A DNA stretch of 64,000 nt. It comes from Rhodococcus antarcticus. GTDB lineage: Bacteria > Actinomycetota > Actinomycetes > Mycobacteriales > Mycobacteriaceae. The position numbers were made by a program, and so were the translations under genes. Below are positions 42,930 to 52,739 of this stretch, one piece after another; positions within the stretch are counted from its first letter, which is position 1; every line of letters starts with the position of its first letter. The notes beneath the pieces are model-generated. The model was not told the origin of the DNA, did not search any database, and saw nothing but the letters and a program-made list of their open reading frames with translations. The DNA lies in contig NZ_CP110615.1 in assembly GCF_026153295.1 (NCBI RefSeq), positions 124,001 to 188,000 of the forward strand, given 5' to 3'.

Positions 42930-43595
42930 TCAGCCGACGTGGCGGGTGAGCTTGGCCGAGAGGTGGGGCTGCAGGGGCTGGCCGACCATGGCCCGCTCCT
43001 CGACCCAGGCCAGGTCGCCGTCCTCGACGATGCCGTAGAGCCGGGTCGCCGCGGTGACCTCCTTGGCCGTCTCCGTGCGGATCACGACGTCGGTCGCGAG
43101 CTCCCAGGCGGACTGGCTGATCGGCGCACCGTAGTAGAGCTCGACGATGCCGGTGTTGTGGGTGAGCAGCAGCTCGAGGGTGTCGTCGCCGTCCTCGCGG
43201 ACGTTCACCCGCCAGAAGCCGGACTCCCGGGCGGCGGGACGGACGTACTCGCCGTCGGGTCCGAGGATCCAGGAGCGGGACTCCCAGGTGAGGAACCCGC
43301 GACCGTCGTGGGCGACCACCACCTGCTGACCGAACCGGTGGGTGGCGATGGTGGGGTAGCTGGCCTCGCCCTCGCCACGCCAGACGCCGACCAGCGGCAG
43401 CAGCGAGAGCAGCGCGGGGTTCAGGTCCGGACCCTGGCGCAGGTTGGCGGTGTCGTCCGGGACCGGCAGCCCCGGCAGCTGGGGGAGGTTCAGCCCGCGG
43501 GTGGCCGCGGCACGCACGTCCGCGGCCGCCAGGGCAGCGTCGCCGGAGGCGGTGGCGGGCAGGTCGGGTCCTGCGGGGTCGGAGGCGGAGCTCAC
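42930..43595 (-). CDS. Nitrobindin-family (FABP-like) heme protein
   Basis: Predicted 221-aa beta-barrel protein. The nitrobindin signature GVWRGEGEASYPTI (GxWxGxG, about 70-83) and the C-terminal heme-ligand His in LSAKLTRH (about 217) are present, so ferric heme binding is likely. Homologue Rv0813c. The N-terminal 55 residues are a disordered Ala/Pro-rich extension. The GTG start overlaps the stop of an upstream 33-aa membrane microprotein (GTGA). The physiological role is unsettled; peroxynitrite or NO chemistry is known for homologues. Confidence 0.9.
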   Translation of the reverse strand: MSSASDPAGPDLPATASGDAALAAADVRAAATRGLNLPQLPGLPVPDDTANLRQGPDLNPALLSLLPLVGVWRGEGEASYPTIATHRFGQQVVVAHDGRGFLTWESRSWILGPDGEYVRPAARESGFWRVNVREDGDDTLELLLTHNTGIVELYYGAPISQSAWELATDVVIRTETAKEVTAATRLYGIVEDGDLAWVEERAMVGQPLQPHLSAKLTRHVG

Positions 43596-43693
43596 GACTC
43601 GTCGGTGACCAGGCGGTAGACGACGTACAGCGCGAAGACCGTGATCGCGACGCTGTCGACGATGAGCATCGCAGTGAAGAAGTGGGTCAGCAT
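43592..43693 (-). CDS. 33-aa single-pass membrane microprotein coupled to nitrobindin
   Basis: ATG start at 43693, 33 codons, TGA overlapping the nitrobindin GTG by 4 bases. The peptide begins MLTHFFTAMLIVDSVAITVF and ends YRLVTDES: one hydrophobic helix (about 5-27) with a charged C-terminus. Third positions are almost all G/C, as in real genes here, and the overlap gives it a translational link to the heme protein. It could anchor or regulate nitrobindin at the membrane (inference). It is easily missed by gene finders. Confidence 0.7.
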   Translation of the reverse strand: MLTHFFTAMLIVDSVAITVFALYVVYRLVTDES

Positions 43694-43781
43694 CCGCCGA
43701 TGGTAACGCCGCGGACCCCCGTTCCCCCGGCGAGGGAGGGCGGGGGCCGTCACACCTGCGGTCGAGCCCGGCGTGCCGCGG

Positions 43782-44537
43782 TCAGGTCCTGCCCGGTCCC
43801 CTCACCACGGTGACGTCGGTGCCGGTTCCCGCGACGACGATCTCGGAGCCCTCGGCCCGGACGGCGGTGGGGAGGATGCCGAAGGGGACGGTGGAGGGGT
43901 CGAGGGTGACCGAGAGCCGGGCGAGCAGCGCGCTCACCACGGACTCGGCCAGGGAGGAGCGGCCCCCGTCCGCCCCGAGGTCGAGACGGGTCGCCGTGAC
44001 CGCGACCCCGCCGGCCGCGGTCAGCGAGAGCGACGCGTCGACGCTCACCTTCTTCTCCAGGCCGACCACGTCGACGGTGCCCGTGAGCACCACGGTGGTG
44101 CGCGGGGCGTCGGGGCTCGTGCCGGTGGCCCGCGGCGGCTCGGACACCTCGAGGTCGGGCACGCGGAGGTAGCGGCCGAGGTCGGTGGCACCGATGCGGA
44201 CACGGGCCTCCACCGAGGCCGCCACCACTTCGCCGACCTTGCCCGAGACCACGTCGGAGGCCGGCACGCGCACGCCCCGCAGGGTGGCCTCCACCGTCAC
44301 CTCGCCGAACCCGGCGACCGGCACGCCGCTCGCCCGCACGTCCACCGACCGGTAGTCACCGGCCACGGCCTGGGTGAGGAACGGGAAGCCGTTGATGCGC
44401 ACGTCGGGGTCGGCGTCGAGGGAGAGCGTGGAGCGAAGCTCGCGGGAGACCCGGTACTCGGCGTAGGCCGCGGACCCGAAGTCCGTGAGCAGGGCCACCA
44501 CCACCAGGACGACGACCGTGGCGACGAGCTTCCTCAC
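43782..44537 (-). CDS. lmeA: LmeA-family phospholipid-binding lipomannan protein (DUF2993)
   Basis: Predicted 251-aa exported protein. An N-terminal hydrophobic signal/anchor (LVATVVVLVVVALLTDFG) is followed by DUF2993, with DPDVRINGFPFLTQAVAGDY (about 42-61) typical of the family. In mycobacteria LmeA (Rv0817c) binds phospholipid in the cell envelope and is needed for normal lipomannan elongation. The GTG start overlaps the stop of the alpha/beta hydrolase gene (GTGA). Its presence supports a lipoarabinomannan-making organism. Confidence 0.85.
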   Translation of the reverse strand: MRKLVATVVVLVVVALLTDFGSAAYAEYRVSRELRSTLSLDADPDVRINGFPFLTQAVAGDYRSVDVRASGVPVAGFGEVTVEATLRGVRVPASDVVSGKVGEVVAASVEARVRIGATDLGRYLRVPDLEVSEPPRATGTSPDAPRTTVVLTGTVDVVGLEKKVSVDASLSLTAAGGVAVTATRLDLGADGGRSSLAESVVSALLARLSVTLDPSTVPFGILPTAVRAEGSEIVVAGTGTDVTVVRGPGRT

Positions 44538-45364
44538 GAGGGCACCACTGCCGGGGTCGCGGTGCGGGCGCCCCAGGATGCGATGCGCCCCGCCAGCTCG
44601 TCGGTGGTGGCCGACTCGGCGTGGTCCATCCCGTCCTCGACCCAGAGCTCCGCGCCGGGTCCGGCGGCGGCCACCAGCGCGCGGGGGTGCTCCAGGGTGA
44701 AGTAGTGGTCGCGGGCGCCGTGCACCACCAGCAGCGGACGCGGTGCGATGCGGTGCACCACCTCCACCGGCGAGGAGGGCACCCGGTCCCACGCGGCGCC
44801 CAGCCGCACGCCCAGCCCGCGGGCGACCACCCGGCCCAGCGGTTGCTCGCACAGCCACGACACCCGGCGCATCGCCGGGGTGTCCCGGCACCACCAGCGG
44901 GCGGGTCCGCTGACCGAGACCACGGCATCGGGCCGGGCGGCCGCACCCCCGGAGCCCGGTGCGCCCCCGGCCTGCCGGACGACGAGGCTGGCGCCCATCG
45001 AGAACCCCACCGTCACGACGTGGGTGCAGCCCAGGCCCCGGGCGAGCTCCACCGCGGCGGCGACGTCGGCCACCTCGGTGTCGCCGACGCTCGCGGTGCC
45101 CCCGGACGACCCGTGCCCGCGGAAGTCGAGCGCGACCACGTCACCGTGGACGGCCAGCGCGGCGAGCACGCGGCGGACGTCGGGGCGGGCAGAGCTGCCG
45201 GTGAACCCGTGCGCCACGACGAACCCGAGGCCGCGGGTGCCCGCCGGCCCGGCCGGCACGTGCACGCCGACCAGGGGCACCCCGTCACCGCTCGTCGTCC
45301 GCACGGTGCGGGTGCCGGCGGGGGCCCCGAGGTCGGCCGGGGCTCGGAGCTGGGGGGCGCGCAC
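44534..45364 (-). CDS. Alpha/beta hydrolase
   Basis: Predicted 276-aa hydrolase. [17 protein letters not shown] (oxyanion region), [13 protein letters not shown], the nucleophile elbow [12 protein letters not shown] (Ser about 118), [17 protein letters not shown] (Asp) and EDGMDHAES (His) give a full triad order. Cytoplasmic, no signal peptide. It is translated with lmeA through a GTGA overlap, and divergent from glnR. Substrate unknown; an envelope-lipid link is possible from context. Confidence 0.82.
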   Translation of the reverse strand: MRAPQLRAPADLGAPAGTRTVRTTSGDGVPLVGVHVPAGPAGTRGLGFVVAHGFTGSSARPDVRRVLAALAVHGDVVALDFRGHGSSGGTASVGDTEVADVAAAVELARGLGCTHVVTVGFSMGASLVVRQAGGAPGSGGAAARPDAVVSVSGPARWWCRDTPAMRRVSWLCEQPLGRVVARGLGVRLGAAWDRVPSSPVEVVHRIAPRPLLVVHGARDHYFTLEHPRALVAAAGPGAELWVEDGMDHAESATTDELAGRIASWGARTATPAVVPS

Positions 45365-45494
45365 GGGTCCATCCTCCCCGACGCCGCGGACCGACCGCGT
45401 CCCCGTCCGGCGTGCCGGTCCGGGCGGCCCCGCTAGGCTGCGGTCTCGCGTCGATGGCGCGGCGCGAGGACGACCCTGCTGCTGGAGGGTGTGC

Positions 45495-46283
45495 GTGGAC
45501 CTGTTGATGCTCACGGCGGACCCCGATGCCGACGCCGTGCTGCCCTCGTTGTCCCTGCTCTCGCACTCCGTGCGGGTGGCGCCACCGGAGGTCGCCTCGC
45601 TGCTGGAGGCCGGATCGTCGGACGTCGCGCTGGTCGACGCACGGCTCGACCTGGCCGGGGCGCGCGGGCTGTGCCGGCTGCTCGGGAGCACCGGGGTGGG
45701 TGTGCCGGTGGTGGCCGTGCTCACCGAGGGGGGCCTGGTGGCCGTGAACCCGGAGTGGGGCCTGGACGACGTGCTGCTGCCGGGCACCGGTCCGGCCGAG
45801 CTGGACGCGCGCCTGCGGCTGCTGGTCGGGCGGCACAGCGGTGCGGCCGGCGGCGACGCCAGCGGCACGGTGTCGCTGGGCGACCTGGTGATCGACGAGG
45901 CCACGTACACGGCGCGGCTGCGGGGGCGCCCGCTGGACCTCACCTACAAGGAGTTCGAGCTCCTCAAGTACCTCGCGCAGCACGCCGGCCGCGTGTTCAC
46001 CCGCGCCCAGCTGCTCCAGGAGGTGTGGGGCTACGACTTCTTCGGTGGCACGCGCACCGTGGACGTCCACGTCCGGCGGCTGCGGGCCAAGCTCGGTCCC
46101 GAGCACGAGGCCCTCATCGGCACCGTCCGCAACGTCGGGTACAAGGCGGTCCGGCCCAGTCGTGGCCGCGCGGAGGGTGCGGCCGCGGTGGACGACGGGG
46201 ACGAGCCCCCGGACACCGACCCGGCCGGCCCCGTCCCCCCGACGCCCGAGGACCCCAGCCGGCTGGCCAGGATGAGGGCGTGA
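45495..46283 (+). CDS. glnR: Global nitrogen regulator GlnR
   Basis: Predicted 262-aa OmpR-type regulator. The start [20 protein letters not shown] is the GlnR pattern. The receiver retains one acidic residue (D48) but lacks the normal phosphorylation pocket, as in other actinobacterial GlnR, which has no cognate kinase. The winged helix (about 130-225) shows [19 protein letters not shown] and [18 protein letters not shown]. It controls ammonium assimilation and, in relatives, phosphate cross-talk. The acidic C-terminal tail (about 228-262) is extended. Overlaps mshD (GTGA). Equivalent to Rv0818. Confidence 0.92.
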   Translation: MDLLMLTADPDADAVLPSLSLLSHSVRVAPPEVASLLEAGSSDVALVDARLDLAGARGLCRLLGSTGVGVPVVAVLTEGGLVAVNPEWGLDDVLLPGTGPAELDARLRLLVGRHSGAAGGDASGTVSLGDLVIDEATYTARLRGRPLDLTYKEFELLKYLAQHAGRVFTRAQLLQEVWGYDFFGGTRTVDVHVRRLRAKLGPEHEALIGTVRNVGYKAVRPSRGRAEGAAAVDDGDEPPDTDPAGPVPPTPEDPSRLARMRA

Positions 46284-47188
46284 CCACACCGCACCTCAGC
46301 TGGACCGCCGACCCGACCGCGGAGCAGGTGGCCGACGTCCGCGACCTGCTGCGAGCGGCATCGAGGGCCGACGGGGTGGAGGCCGTGGGTGAGCAGGTGG
46401 TGCGCGCCCTGGACCACCGCGCCCCGGACTCCGCTGCCTCCCACCTGCTGGCGACGGTGGACGGTCGGGTGCGCGGCTACGCCCACCTCGAGCCCGCCGC
46501 GGCCGACGAGCCTGCGTTCGTCGAGCTCGCCGTGCACCCGGAGCACCGGCGCGCCGGGACCGGCTCCGCGCTGCTCGAGGAGGCGCTCACCGGCACGGCA
46601 CGCGCGTGGGCCCACGGTGACGGGGCGCCCGCCCGGGCCCTCGCCGCGCGGGCGGGCCTGGTCAGCGTGCGGGAGCTGTGGCAGATGCGGGTGGACCTCA
46701 CCGCCGTCGAGCTGCCCGGGCTCCCGCCGCGCGAGGACGTCGTCCTGCGGACCTACGCGGGTGCCGACGACGACGATGCCGTCCTCGCGGTGAACAACGC
46801 GGCGTTCTCCTGGCACCCGGAGCAGGGTGGCTGGAGCGGTCAGGACATCGCCGACCGCCGCGCGGAGCCGTGGTTCGACGCCGCCGGGTTCTTCCTGGCC
46901 GAGGACGCGGCGGACCGGGAGCTGCTGGGTTTCCACTGGACCAAGGTGCACCGGCCCGAGGGTGGTGAGCCGGCCCTGGGCGAGGTCTACGTGGTGGGCA
47001 TCGCCCCCGCCGCCCAGGGCCGGGGGCTCGGCCGGCTGCTCACCCTCGCCGGGCTGCGCCACCTGCGCGACACCGGGCTCGCCACGGTGCTGCTCTACGT
47101 CGAGGGGGACAACGCCGCGGCCGTGCACACCTACGAGAGGCTGGGCTTCGCCCGGTTCCACGTCGACCGGGCCTGGGCCCGGGCCTGA
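46280..47188 (+). CDS. mshD: Mycothiol synthase
   Basis: Predicted 302-aa tandem GNAT acetyltransferase that adds acetyl from acetyl-CoA to Cys-GlcN-Ins, the last step of mycothiol synthesis. The first GNAT domain has [18 protein letters not shown] (about 81-98), and the second [18 protein letters not shown] (about 235-252), the acetyl-CoA loops; SWHPEQGGW is also typical. GTG start overlaps the glnR stop. Equivalent to Rv0819. It shows the organism makes mycothiol. Confidence 0.93.
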   Translation: MTTPHLSWTADPTAEQVADVRDLLRAASRADGVEAVGEQVVRALDHRAPDSAASHLLATVDGRVRGYAHLEPAAADEPAFVELAVHPEHRRAGTGSALLEEALTGTARAWAHGDGAPARALAARAGLVSVRELWQMRVDLTAVELPGLPPREDVVLRTYAGADDDDAVLAVNNAAFSWHPEQGGWSGQDIADRRAEPWFDAAGFFLAEDAADRELLGFHWTKVHRPEGGEPALGEVYVVGIAPAAQGRGLGRLLTLAGLRHLRDTGLATVLLYVEGDNAAAVHTYERLGFARFHVDRAWARA

Positions 47189-47216
47189 TCACAGGGTCCT
47201 GATCACAGGGTCCTGG
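47189..47216 (+). repeat. 14-bp direct repeat at the mshD 3' end
   Basis: TGATCACAGGGTCC is repeated in tandem (47188-47215), then a third partial copy TGGTCAC. The first copy supplies the mshD stop codon. It separates mshD from the converging Nudix gene, whose stop lies in the third copy. Confidence 0.75.
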
Positions 47217-47780
47217 TCACACGGGGTGTGCGCCCCCGGCGCCGACGTCGACCCCACCCAGGGTGGCGACCGCGATGCGCGCGATGCCGCGCTCGTCGGG
47301 GTGCGCGAGCCGGGAGACGAGCTCGTCGACGGGCACCCAGGCCACCTCGGTGACCTCGTGGTCGGCGTCGGAGAGCTCCCCGTCGACGAAGCGCAGCAGG
47401 AAGTGGTGGACGGTCTTGCGGATCGTGCGGCCCTCGGCGGCGAAGAAGAACTCCACCTCTCCGAGCGGTGCCAGCACCCGGCCGCGGATCCCGGTCTCCT
47501 CCTCGACCTCGCGCTCGGCGGTCTGCTCCAGCGTCTCGCCCTCCTCCACGTGGCCCTTGGGCAGCGACCACAGCAACCGCCCCCGCCGGTCGGTGCGCCC
47601 GATGAGGGCAGCCTCGAGCTGGTGGTCGGGCCCGCGGACGACGAGCCCGCCGGCCGAGGTCTCCCGGACGGTGGCGCCACCCGGTCGGCGGCCGGTCCCG
47701 CGCCGCCCGCCACCGCGCCGGGTGGCCTGCTCGTCCGGCGGGGTGGCGGTCACGGCGGGGCGCCTGCGCCTGCCGCTCAC
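47217..47780 (-). CDS. Nudix hydrolase (MutT-like)
   Basis: Predicted 187-aa hydrolase. The Nudix box [20 protein letters not shown] (then TGI), with its REVEEE core, lies at about 74-96 and follows [11 protein letters not shown] and LLWSLPKG. It cleaves a nucleoside diphosphate linked to another group; the substrate is unknown. The Arg/Pro/Gly-rich N-terminus is unconserved and an alternative GTG at 47753 is as likely. It converges on mshD. Confidence 0.85.
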   Translation of the reverse strand: MSGRRRRPAVTATPPDEQATRRGGGRRGTGRRPGGATVRETSAGGLVVRGPDHQLEAALIGRTDRRGRLLWSLPKGHVEEGETLEQTAEREVEEETGIRGRVLAPLGEVEFFFAAEGRTIRKTVHHFLLRFVDGELSDADHEVTEVAWVPVDELVSRLAHPDERGIARIAVATLGGVDVGAGGAHPV

Positions 47781-48027
47781 GCGAACCCGACGCGGTGGGC
47801 TCGGACGGTGCTGTTCACGGGGGTCCTCGGGATCGTGGGGGTCGTGCGACGCACCGGGCGGTGGCGGCCGGTGCTGCTCCTGACCCGACGGTAGCCGGGC
47901 CGGACGTCGGGCACCGCACCGCCGCGGTCCGATGACCGCCGCGAGGTGGTCACCCCGCGCAGCGGAACGGTCACCACGGGTGGCCCCGGGTGCCGTTGGG
48001 GTCACGGTCCGGGCCCGCACCGGACGG

Positions 48028-48071
48028 GTTCACCCTCCGTTCATCTTCGTCGCACGGGTCGTTCACCACGG
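48028..48071 (+). promoter_or_regulatory. PHO-box array upstream of pstS
   Basis: Two adjacent 11-nt direct repeats GTTCACCCTCC and GTTCATCTTCG (48028-48049) match the actinobacterial PhoP box pattern of 11-nt repeats beginning G(G/T)TCA. A further unit GTTCACCACGG lies at 48061, exactly two repeat lengths on, with a degenerate unit between. The array ends about 113 bp before the pstS start, in a 404-bp gene-free region, which otherwise shows no strong feature. PhoP control of the pst operon is strongly implied. Confidence 0.8.
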
Positions 48072-48184
48072 ACCCCTACCTTTCCGGTCGTGCGGCACAG
48101 ACGCTGCTCCGCGGTCTTGCCCGTGTCACGACCTCACGAGCCGCCACCGCCCGGTGGTGGCCATGATGTTCCCGGAGGATCTGA

Positions 48185-49303
48185 GTGAAGCTCAACCGTT
48201 CCGGTGCCGCGATCAGCCTGCTGGCTGCCGGCGCCCTGCTGCTCTCCGCCTGCGGCAGCGACAACAACGTCGCCCCCAGCGCGAGCTCGGGCGGCTCCGC
48301 CGTCGCTCCCGCCGCCTCGGTCACCTGCGACGGCAAGGACAACCTGGCCGCCGAGGGTTCCAGCGCGCAGCAGAACGCGATGGCCTCGTTCGTCGCCGCC
48401 TACCAGGCCGCCTGCCCCGGGAAGAACCTCGCCTACACCGCGAGCGGCTCGGGCACCGGCCGCAAGCAGTTCATCGCCGGCCTGGTCGACTTCGCCGGCT
48501 CGGACTCGGCCATCAAGACCGAGGAGGCCACCAAGGCCGCCACCCGCTGCGGGGGTGGCGAGGCCTGGAACATCCCCATGGTCATCGGCCCCATCGCCCT
48601 GGCGTACAACTTGCCGGGCGTGGACAAGCTGGTCCTGAACGCGGACGTCACGGCCGCCATCTTCAACGGTGGGATCACCACCTGGGACGACGCCAAGATC
48701 AAGGCCCTGAACCCGGACGCGAAGCTGCCCAGCACCGCCGTCGCCCCGCAGTACCGCTCGGACTCCTCGGGCACCACCGACAACTTCCAGACCTACCTGG
48801 GCACCGCCTCGCCCACCGTGTGGACCCAGGGCGCCGGCTCCGACTTCAAGGGTGGCGCGGGACAGGGCTCCAAGGGCTCCTCGGGCGTCGCGCAGGCCGT
48901 CGGCGCCACCGAGGGCTCCATCGCCTACATCGAGGAGTCCTTCGCGACCCAGGGCAAGCTCTCCGTCGCCCGGGTCGACAACGGCAGCGGTCCGGTCGAG
49001 CTGACCACCGACAACGTGGCCAAGACCATCAACGCGGCGAAGTTCAAGGACGACACCAACAACCTGGTCATCAACCTCACCTCGGTCTTCGGGTCCAAGG
49101 AGGCGGGGTCCTACCCCATCGTGCTGGCGACCTACGAGATCGTCTGCTCCACCGGTTACTCCGCCGACGTCTCCGGCGCGGTCAAGGCGTTCCTCAGCGT
49201 CGCGGCGAACCAGGGTCAGGCCGGTCTGGCCGACTCGGGCTACGTGCCGCTGCCGGACGCGTTCAAGGCCCGCGTGACCACGGCGATCGACGCGATCGCC
49301 TGA
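48185..49303 (+). CDS. pstS: Phosphate ABC transporter, substrate-binding lipoprotein PstS
   Basis: Predicted 372-aa lipoprotein. The lipobox LLSAC anchors it outside the membrane. The phosphate-binding signatures AEGSSAQQNAMASF, YTASGSGTGRKQF and VDFAGSDSAI (about 55-110) and YRSDSSGTTDNF (about 193-204) are clear. It delivers inorganic phosphate to PstCA. The GTG start follows CCGGAGGATCTGA. First gene of pstSCAB, under an upstream PHO-box array. Confidence 0.95.
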   Translation: MKLNRSGAAISLLAAGALLLSACGSDNNVAPSASSGGSAVAPAASVTCDGKDNLAAEGSSAQQNAMASFVAAYQAACPGKNLAYTASGSGTGRKQFIAGLVDFAGSDSAIKTEEATKAATRCGGGEAWNIPMVIGPIALAYNLPGVDKLVLNADVTAAIFNGGITTWDDAKIKALNPDAKLPSTAVAPQYRSDSSGTTDNFQTYLGTASPTVWTQGAGSDFKGGAGQGSKGSSGVAQAVGATEGSIAYIEESFATQGKLSVARVDNGSGPVELTTDNVAKTINAAKFKDDTNNLVINLTSVFGSKEAGSYPIVLATYEIVCSTGYSADVSGAVKAFLSVAANQGQAGLADSGYVPLPDAFKARVTTAIDAIA

Positions 49304-49365
49304 GCGAGCCCCACCGGCTCTGCTCTACCCTCGGCCAGACCCACGACGACCTGATTGCGAGCTCC

Positions 49366-50415
49366 ATGAGCGACGCGACGACCGAGTCGGTCTCCTCCCG
49401 CCCCCCGGCAGCGGCCCTGCCGGGGGGCGGGCCCGGGGGGCAGACCCCGATCCCGGAGGCCCCCATCACGACCACGACCCCGGCGAAGCCGGTCGTCCGA
49501 CCGGGAGACCGGATCTTCTCGGGCCTCGCCACGGGCTCCGGGATCTTCATCATCGTGCTCATCGCCGCGGTGGCGGCGTTCCTGGTGCTGCGAGCGGTGC
49601 CCGCCCTGCAGCGCGACCAGGTCAACTTCTTCACCAGCCGCGAGTTCGACACCACCACCGACGTCAACGCGCTGCGCTTCGGCGTCCTCGACCTGTTCGG
49701 GGTGACGGTCACGGTGTCCCTGATGGCCCTGGTGCTGGCGACCCCGGTGTCGCTGGGCATCGCGATCTTCCTCTCCCAGTACGCCCCCAGGCGGGTGGCG
49801 GGTCCGCTCGCCTACGTCGTCGACCTGCTGGCCGCGGTGCCGTCCATCGTCTACGGGCTGTGGGGCCTGCTCGTGCTCGCGCCGGTGCTGAACCCGGTGG
49901 GCACCTGGTTCAACGACGAGCTCGGCTTCCTGTTCCTGTTCTCGAGGGACAGCGGCAGCGGCGTGGGCGGCACGATCTTCCTCGGTGGGGTGGTCCTGGC
50001 GGTGATGATCCTGCCGATCATCACCGCGGTGACCCGCGAGGTGTTCGTGCAGACGCCGGTCTCCCAGATCGAGGCCGCGCTCGCCCTCGGCGCGACGCGC
50101 TGGGAGGTGGTGCGCACCTGCGTGCTGCCCTTCGGCAAGTCCGGCTTCGTCTCCGGCGCGATGCTGGGCCTGGGCCGGGCGCTGGGCGAGACCATCGCCC
50201 TCTACATCATCCTGCGCACGAGCTCGAGCGCGTTCGGCTACAGCCTGTTCGAGGGCGGATCGACCTTCGCGAGCAAGATCGCGCTCGGCGCCGGCGAGTT
50301 CAACAACAACATCGTCGCCGGCGCGTACATCGCGGCCGGCCTGGTGCTGTTCGTGCTGACCTTCGTCATCAACTCGCTGGCGCGGGCCGCCGTCGCCGGC
50401 AAGAAGGAGCGCTGA
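49366..50415 (+). CDS. pstC: Phosphate ABC transporter permease PstC
   Basis: Predicted 349-aa permease with six main membrane helices. The EAA loop (QIEAALALGATRWEVVRTCV, about 231-250) contacts PstB; GLGRALGETIALYIIL follows. The N-terminal 45 residues are a cytoplasmic Pro/Thr-rich extension, longer than in E. coli. ATG start; its stop overlaps the pstA start (TGATG). Confidence 0.94.
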   Translation: MSDATTESVSSRPPAAALPGGGPGGQTPIPEAPITTTTPAKPVVRPGDRIFSGLATGSGIFIIVLIAAVAAFLVLRAVPALQRDQVNFFTSREFDTTTDVNALRFGVLDLFGVTVTVSLMALVLATPVSLGIAIFLSQYAPRRVAGPLAYVVDLLAAVPSIVYGLWGLLVLAPVLNPVGTWFNDELGFLFLFSRDSGSGVGGTIFLGGVVLAVMILPIITAVTREVFVQTPVSQIEAALALGATRWEVVRTCVLPFGKSGFVSGAMLGLGRALGETIALYIILRTSSSAFGYSLFEGGSTFASKIALGAGEFNNNIVAGAYIAAGLVLFVLTFVINSLARAAVAGKKER

Positions 50416-51317
50416 TGAGCACGACGCTCGATGCCCCCGTCAAGACCGAGACGTTCCAGCCGCTCAGCGGCAGGCGCAGGGCGACCAACGCCGCCGCCAC
50501 CGTCCTGGTGTCGTTGTCGGTGCTCGTCGCGCTCGTGCCGCTGGTCTGGGTGCTCTACACCGTGGTCAGCCGGGGCCTGCCCGCCATCACCAGCCCCACC
50601 TGGTTCACCAACTCGCTCTCCGGCCTGCTGCCCAGCTCGTCGGGCGGCGGTTCCTACCACGCGATCGTCGGCACCCTGCTGCAGGCCGCGGTCACCGCCG
50701 TGTTCTCCATCCCGGTGGGGCTGTTCGTGGCCATCTACCTCGTGGAGTACGCGGCGGGCAGCCGGCTCGCCAAGGTCACCACCTTCATGGTGGACATCCT
50801 CACCGGCATCCCGTCGATCGTCGCGGCGCTGTTCGTCTACGCCCTGTGGATCACCACCCTGGGCTTCCGGCGCAGTGCGTTCGCGGTGTCGCTGGCGCTG
50901 GTGCTGCTCATGGTCCCGGTCATCGTCCGGACCACCGAGGAGATGCTGCGGATCGTCCCGCAGGACCTCCGCGAGGCCGCCTACGCCCTGGGAGTGCCCA
51001 AGTGGAAGACGATCACGAAGATCGTCCTGCCGACGGCCCTGTCCGGGATCATCACCGGCATCATGCTGGCGCTGGCCCGCATCATGGGGGAGACGGCCCC
51101 GCTGCTGATCCTGGCGCTGTACGCACCGTTCATCAACACCGACATCTTCGCCGGTCCGATGGGCTCGCTGCCCGGGCTGATGGTCGACCAGCTGGGCAAC
51201 CCCACCGACGCGGGCACCAACCGCATCTGGGGTGCCGCCCTCACCCTCATCCTCATCATCGCGGTGCTCAACGTGCTGGCCAAGATCCTCGGCCGGCTCT
51301 CCTCGGTCAAGCGATGA
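50415..51317 (+). CDS. pstA: Phosphate ABC transporter permease PstA
   Basis: Predicted 300-aa permease partner of PstC. The EAA loop is [20 protein letters not shown] (about 189-208), followed by [20 protein letters not shown]. Six membrane helices. ATG start shares the A of the pstC stop. A 49-bp gap precedes pstB. Confidence 0.94.
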   Translation: MSTTLDAPVKTETFQPLSGRRRATNAAATVLVSLSVLVALVPLVWVLYTVVSRGLPAITSPTWFTNSLSGLLPSSSGGGSYHAIVGTLLQAAVTAVFSIPVGLFVAIYLVEYAAGSRLAKVTTFMVDILTGIPSIVAALFVYALWITTLGFRRSAFAVSLALVLLMVPVIVRTTEEMLRIVPQDLREAAYALGVPKWKTITKIVLPTALSGIITGIMLALARIMGETAPLLILALYAPFINTDIFAGPMGSLPGLMVDQLGNPTDAGTNRIWGAALTLILIIAVLNVLAKILGRLSSVKR

Positions 51318-51366
51318 CCGTCCGCCCCACCGCGAAGCCCCGAACCGCCCGAGCTGGGAGAGCCTG

Positions 51367-52143
51367 ATGGCCAAGCGCCTCGACCTCAAGGACGTCAACA
51401 TCTACTACGGCAAGTTCCACGCCGTGGCCGACGTCGTCCTCGCCGTGCCCCCGCGCAGCGTCACGTCCTTCATCGGCCCCTCGGGCTGCGGGAAGTCCAC
51501 CGTGCTGCGCTCGCTCAACCGCATGCACGAGGTGACCCCCGGGGCCCACCTCGAGGGTTCGGTGCTGCTCGACGGGGAGGACATCTACGCCGGCGGGGTG
51601 GACCCGGTGAGCGTGCGCCAGACCATCGGCATGGTGTTCCAGCGCCCCAACCCGTTCCCCACGATGAGCATCCGCAACAACGTGGTGGCCGGGCTGCGGC
51701 TGGCCGGTGTCAAGGGCAAGAAGAAGCTCGACGAGACCGCGGAGCGCTCCCTGCGCGGCGCGAACCTCTGGACCGAGGTCAAGGACCGCCTCGACAAGCC
51801 CGGTGGCGGGCTCTCCGGCGGACAGCAGCAGAGGCTGTGCATCGCGCGGGCCATCGCCGTGCAGCCGGACGTGCTGCTCATGGACGAGCCCTGCTCGGCG
51901 CTGGACCCGATCTCCACGCTGGCGATCGAGGACCTCATCACCGAGCTCAAGAAAGACTTCACCATCGTCATCGTCACCCACAACATGCAGCAGGCGGCGC
52001 GGGTGAGCGACCAGACCGCTTTCTTCAACCTGGCCGGGGTCGGACAGCCGGGCCGCCTCGTCGAGGTCGGCGCCACCGAGACCATCTTCTCCAACCCCGT
52101 CGAGAAGGCCACCGAGGACTACATCTCGGGCCGCTTCGGCTAG
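51367..52143 (+). CDS. pstB: Phosphate ABC transporter ATPase PstB
   Basis: Predicted 258-aa ATPase of the PstSCAB importer. Walker [11 protein letters not shown]-loop [13 protein letters not shown] signature LSGGQQQRL and Walker [13 protein letters not shown] are all intact. The protein lacks the conserved H-loop region only in spacing; [13 protein letters not shown] carries the His. ATG start. Equivalent to phoT (Rv0820). Last gene of the operon; no clear terminator was seen in the 175 bp that follow. Confidence 0.95.
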   Translation: MAKRLDLKDVNIYYGKFHAVADVVLAVPPRSVTSFIGPSGCGKSTVLRSLNRMHEVTPGAHLEGSVLLDGEDIYAGGVDPVSVRQTIGMVFQRPNPFPTMSIRNNVVAGLRLAGVKGKKKLDETAERSLRGANLWTEVKDRLDKPGGGLSGGQQQRLCIARAIAVQPDVLLMDEPCSALDPISTLAIEDLITELKKDFTIVIVTHNMQQAARVSDQTAFFNLAGVGQPGRLVEVGATETIFSNPVEKATEDYISGRFG

Positions 52144-52318
52144 ATCGCGCCCCGGCTGGCCGCGCTCGTGCTCGCCGCCTCGGGCGCCGTGGTCCCGCGG
52201 CCGCCAGCTGACGCCGCCGGGGGATCCCTCACGGAAGTCTCAGAGCGGTCACACCCTGCGGCTGCGGGGCCTGCCTAGCGTTCGAGGTGTCCCCGACAGC
52301 CGAGCACAGGAGCACCCC

Positions 52319-52717
52319 GTGAACCACCCCCGTACCTGGTCCCCCCGCCGCCGCGCCGGCATCGCGGCGTGCGGACTGGCCGTCGCGGCCGTCGTCGCCG
52401 TACCCGCTGCGGCCTGGGCGGAGTCCAGCCCCCCGAGCGCGACCGCGCCGGCCACCAGCACCACCGCGGCGGCCGGCCCCTCCACGTGCACCCCCGCCCA
52501 GCGCTGGGACGCCCTGGCCGCAGCAGCGCCGAAGATCGCGACCTACCTCGACGCGCACCCCGATCTCAGCGCCGAGCTGCAGACCCTGAAGGCCCTGCCC
52601 AAGGACCAGCGCGCCGCCGCGTCGAAGACCTACTTCACCGCGCACCCGGACGAGCGCACGGCCTTCCGGGACGCCCGCGCCGGGCTGCGCACCTTCCGCG
52701 CCACCTGCCACGGGTGA
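52319..52717 (+). CDS. Hemophore-related secreted protein
   Basis: Predicted 132-aa exported protein. An Arg-rich signal peptide (about 1-35, ending AWA) is followed by a Ser/Thr/Ala spacer and a small helical domain (about 57-131) bounded by two Cys. The pattern [20 protein letters not shown], then [12 protein letters not shown], resembles the MHB/hemophore-related family (Rv0203-like) of mycobacteria, which bind heme. No heme ligand can be assigned by eye. GTG start after ACAGGAG. Its position beside the pst operon is unexplained. Confidence 0.68.
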   Translation: MNHPRTWSPRRRAGIAACGLAVAAVVAVPAAAWAESSPPSATAPATSTTAAAGPSTCTPAQRWDALAAAAPKIATYLDAHPDLSAELQTLKALPKDQRAAASKTYFTAHPDERTAFRDARAGLRTFRATCHG

Positions 52718-52739
52718 CCACGGGGCATCATCAGCACCT

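Noticed and set aside
52144-52318. Terminator after pstB
   Set aside because: Some GC-rich inverted matches occur, but none is long and perfect enough to call.
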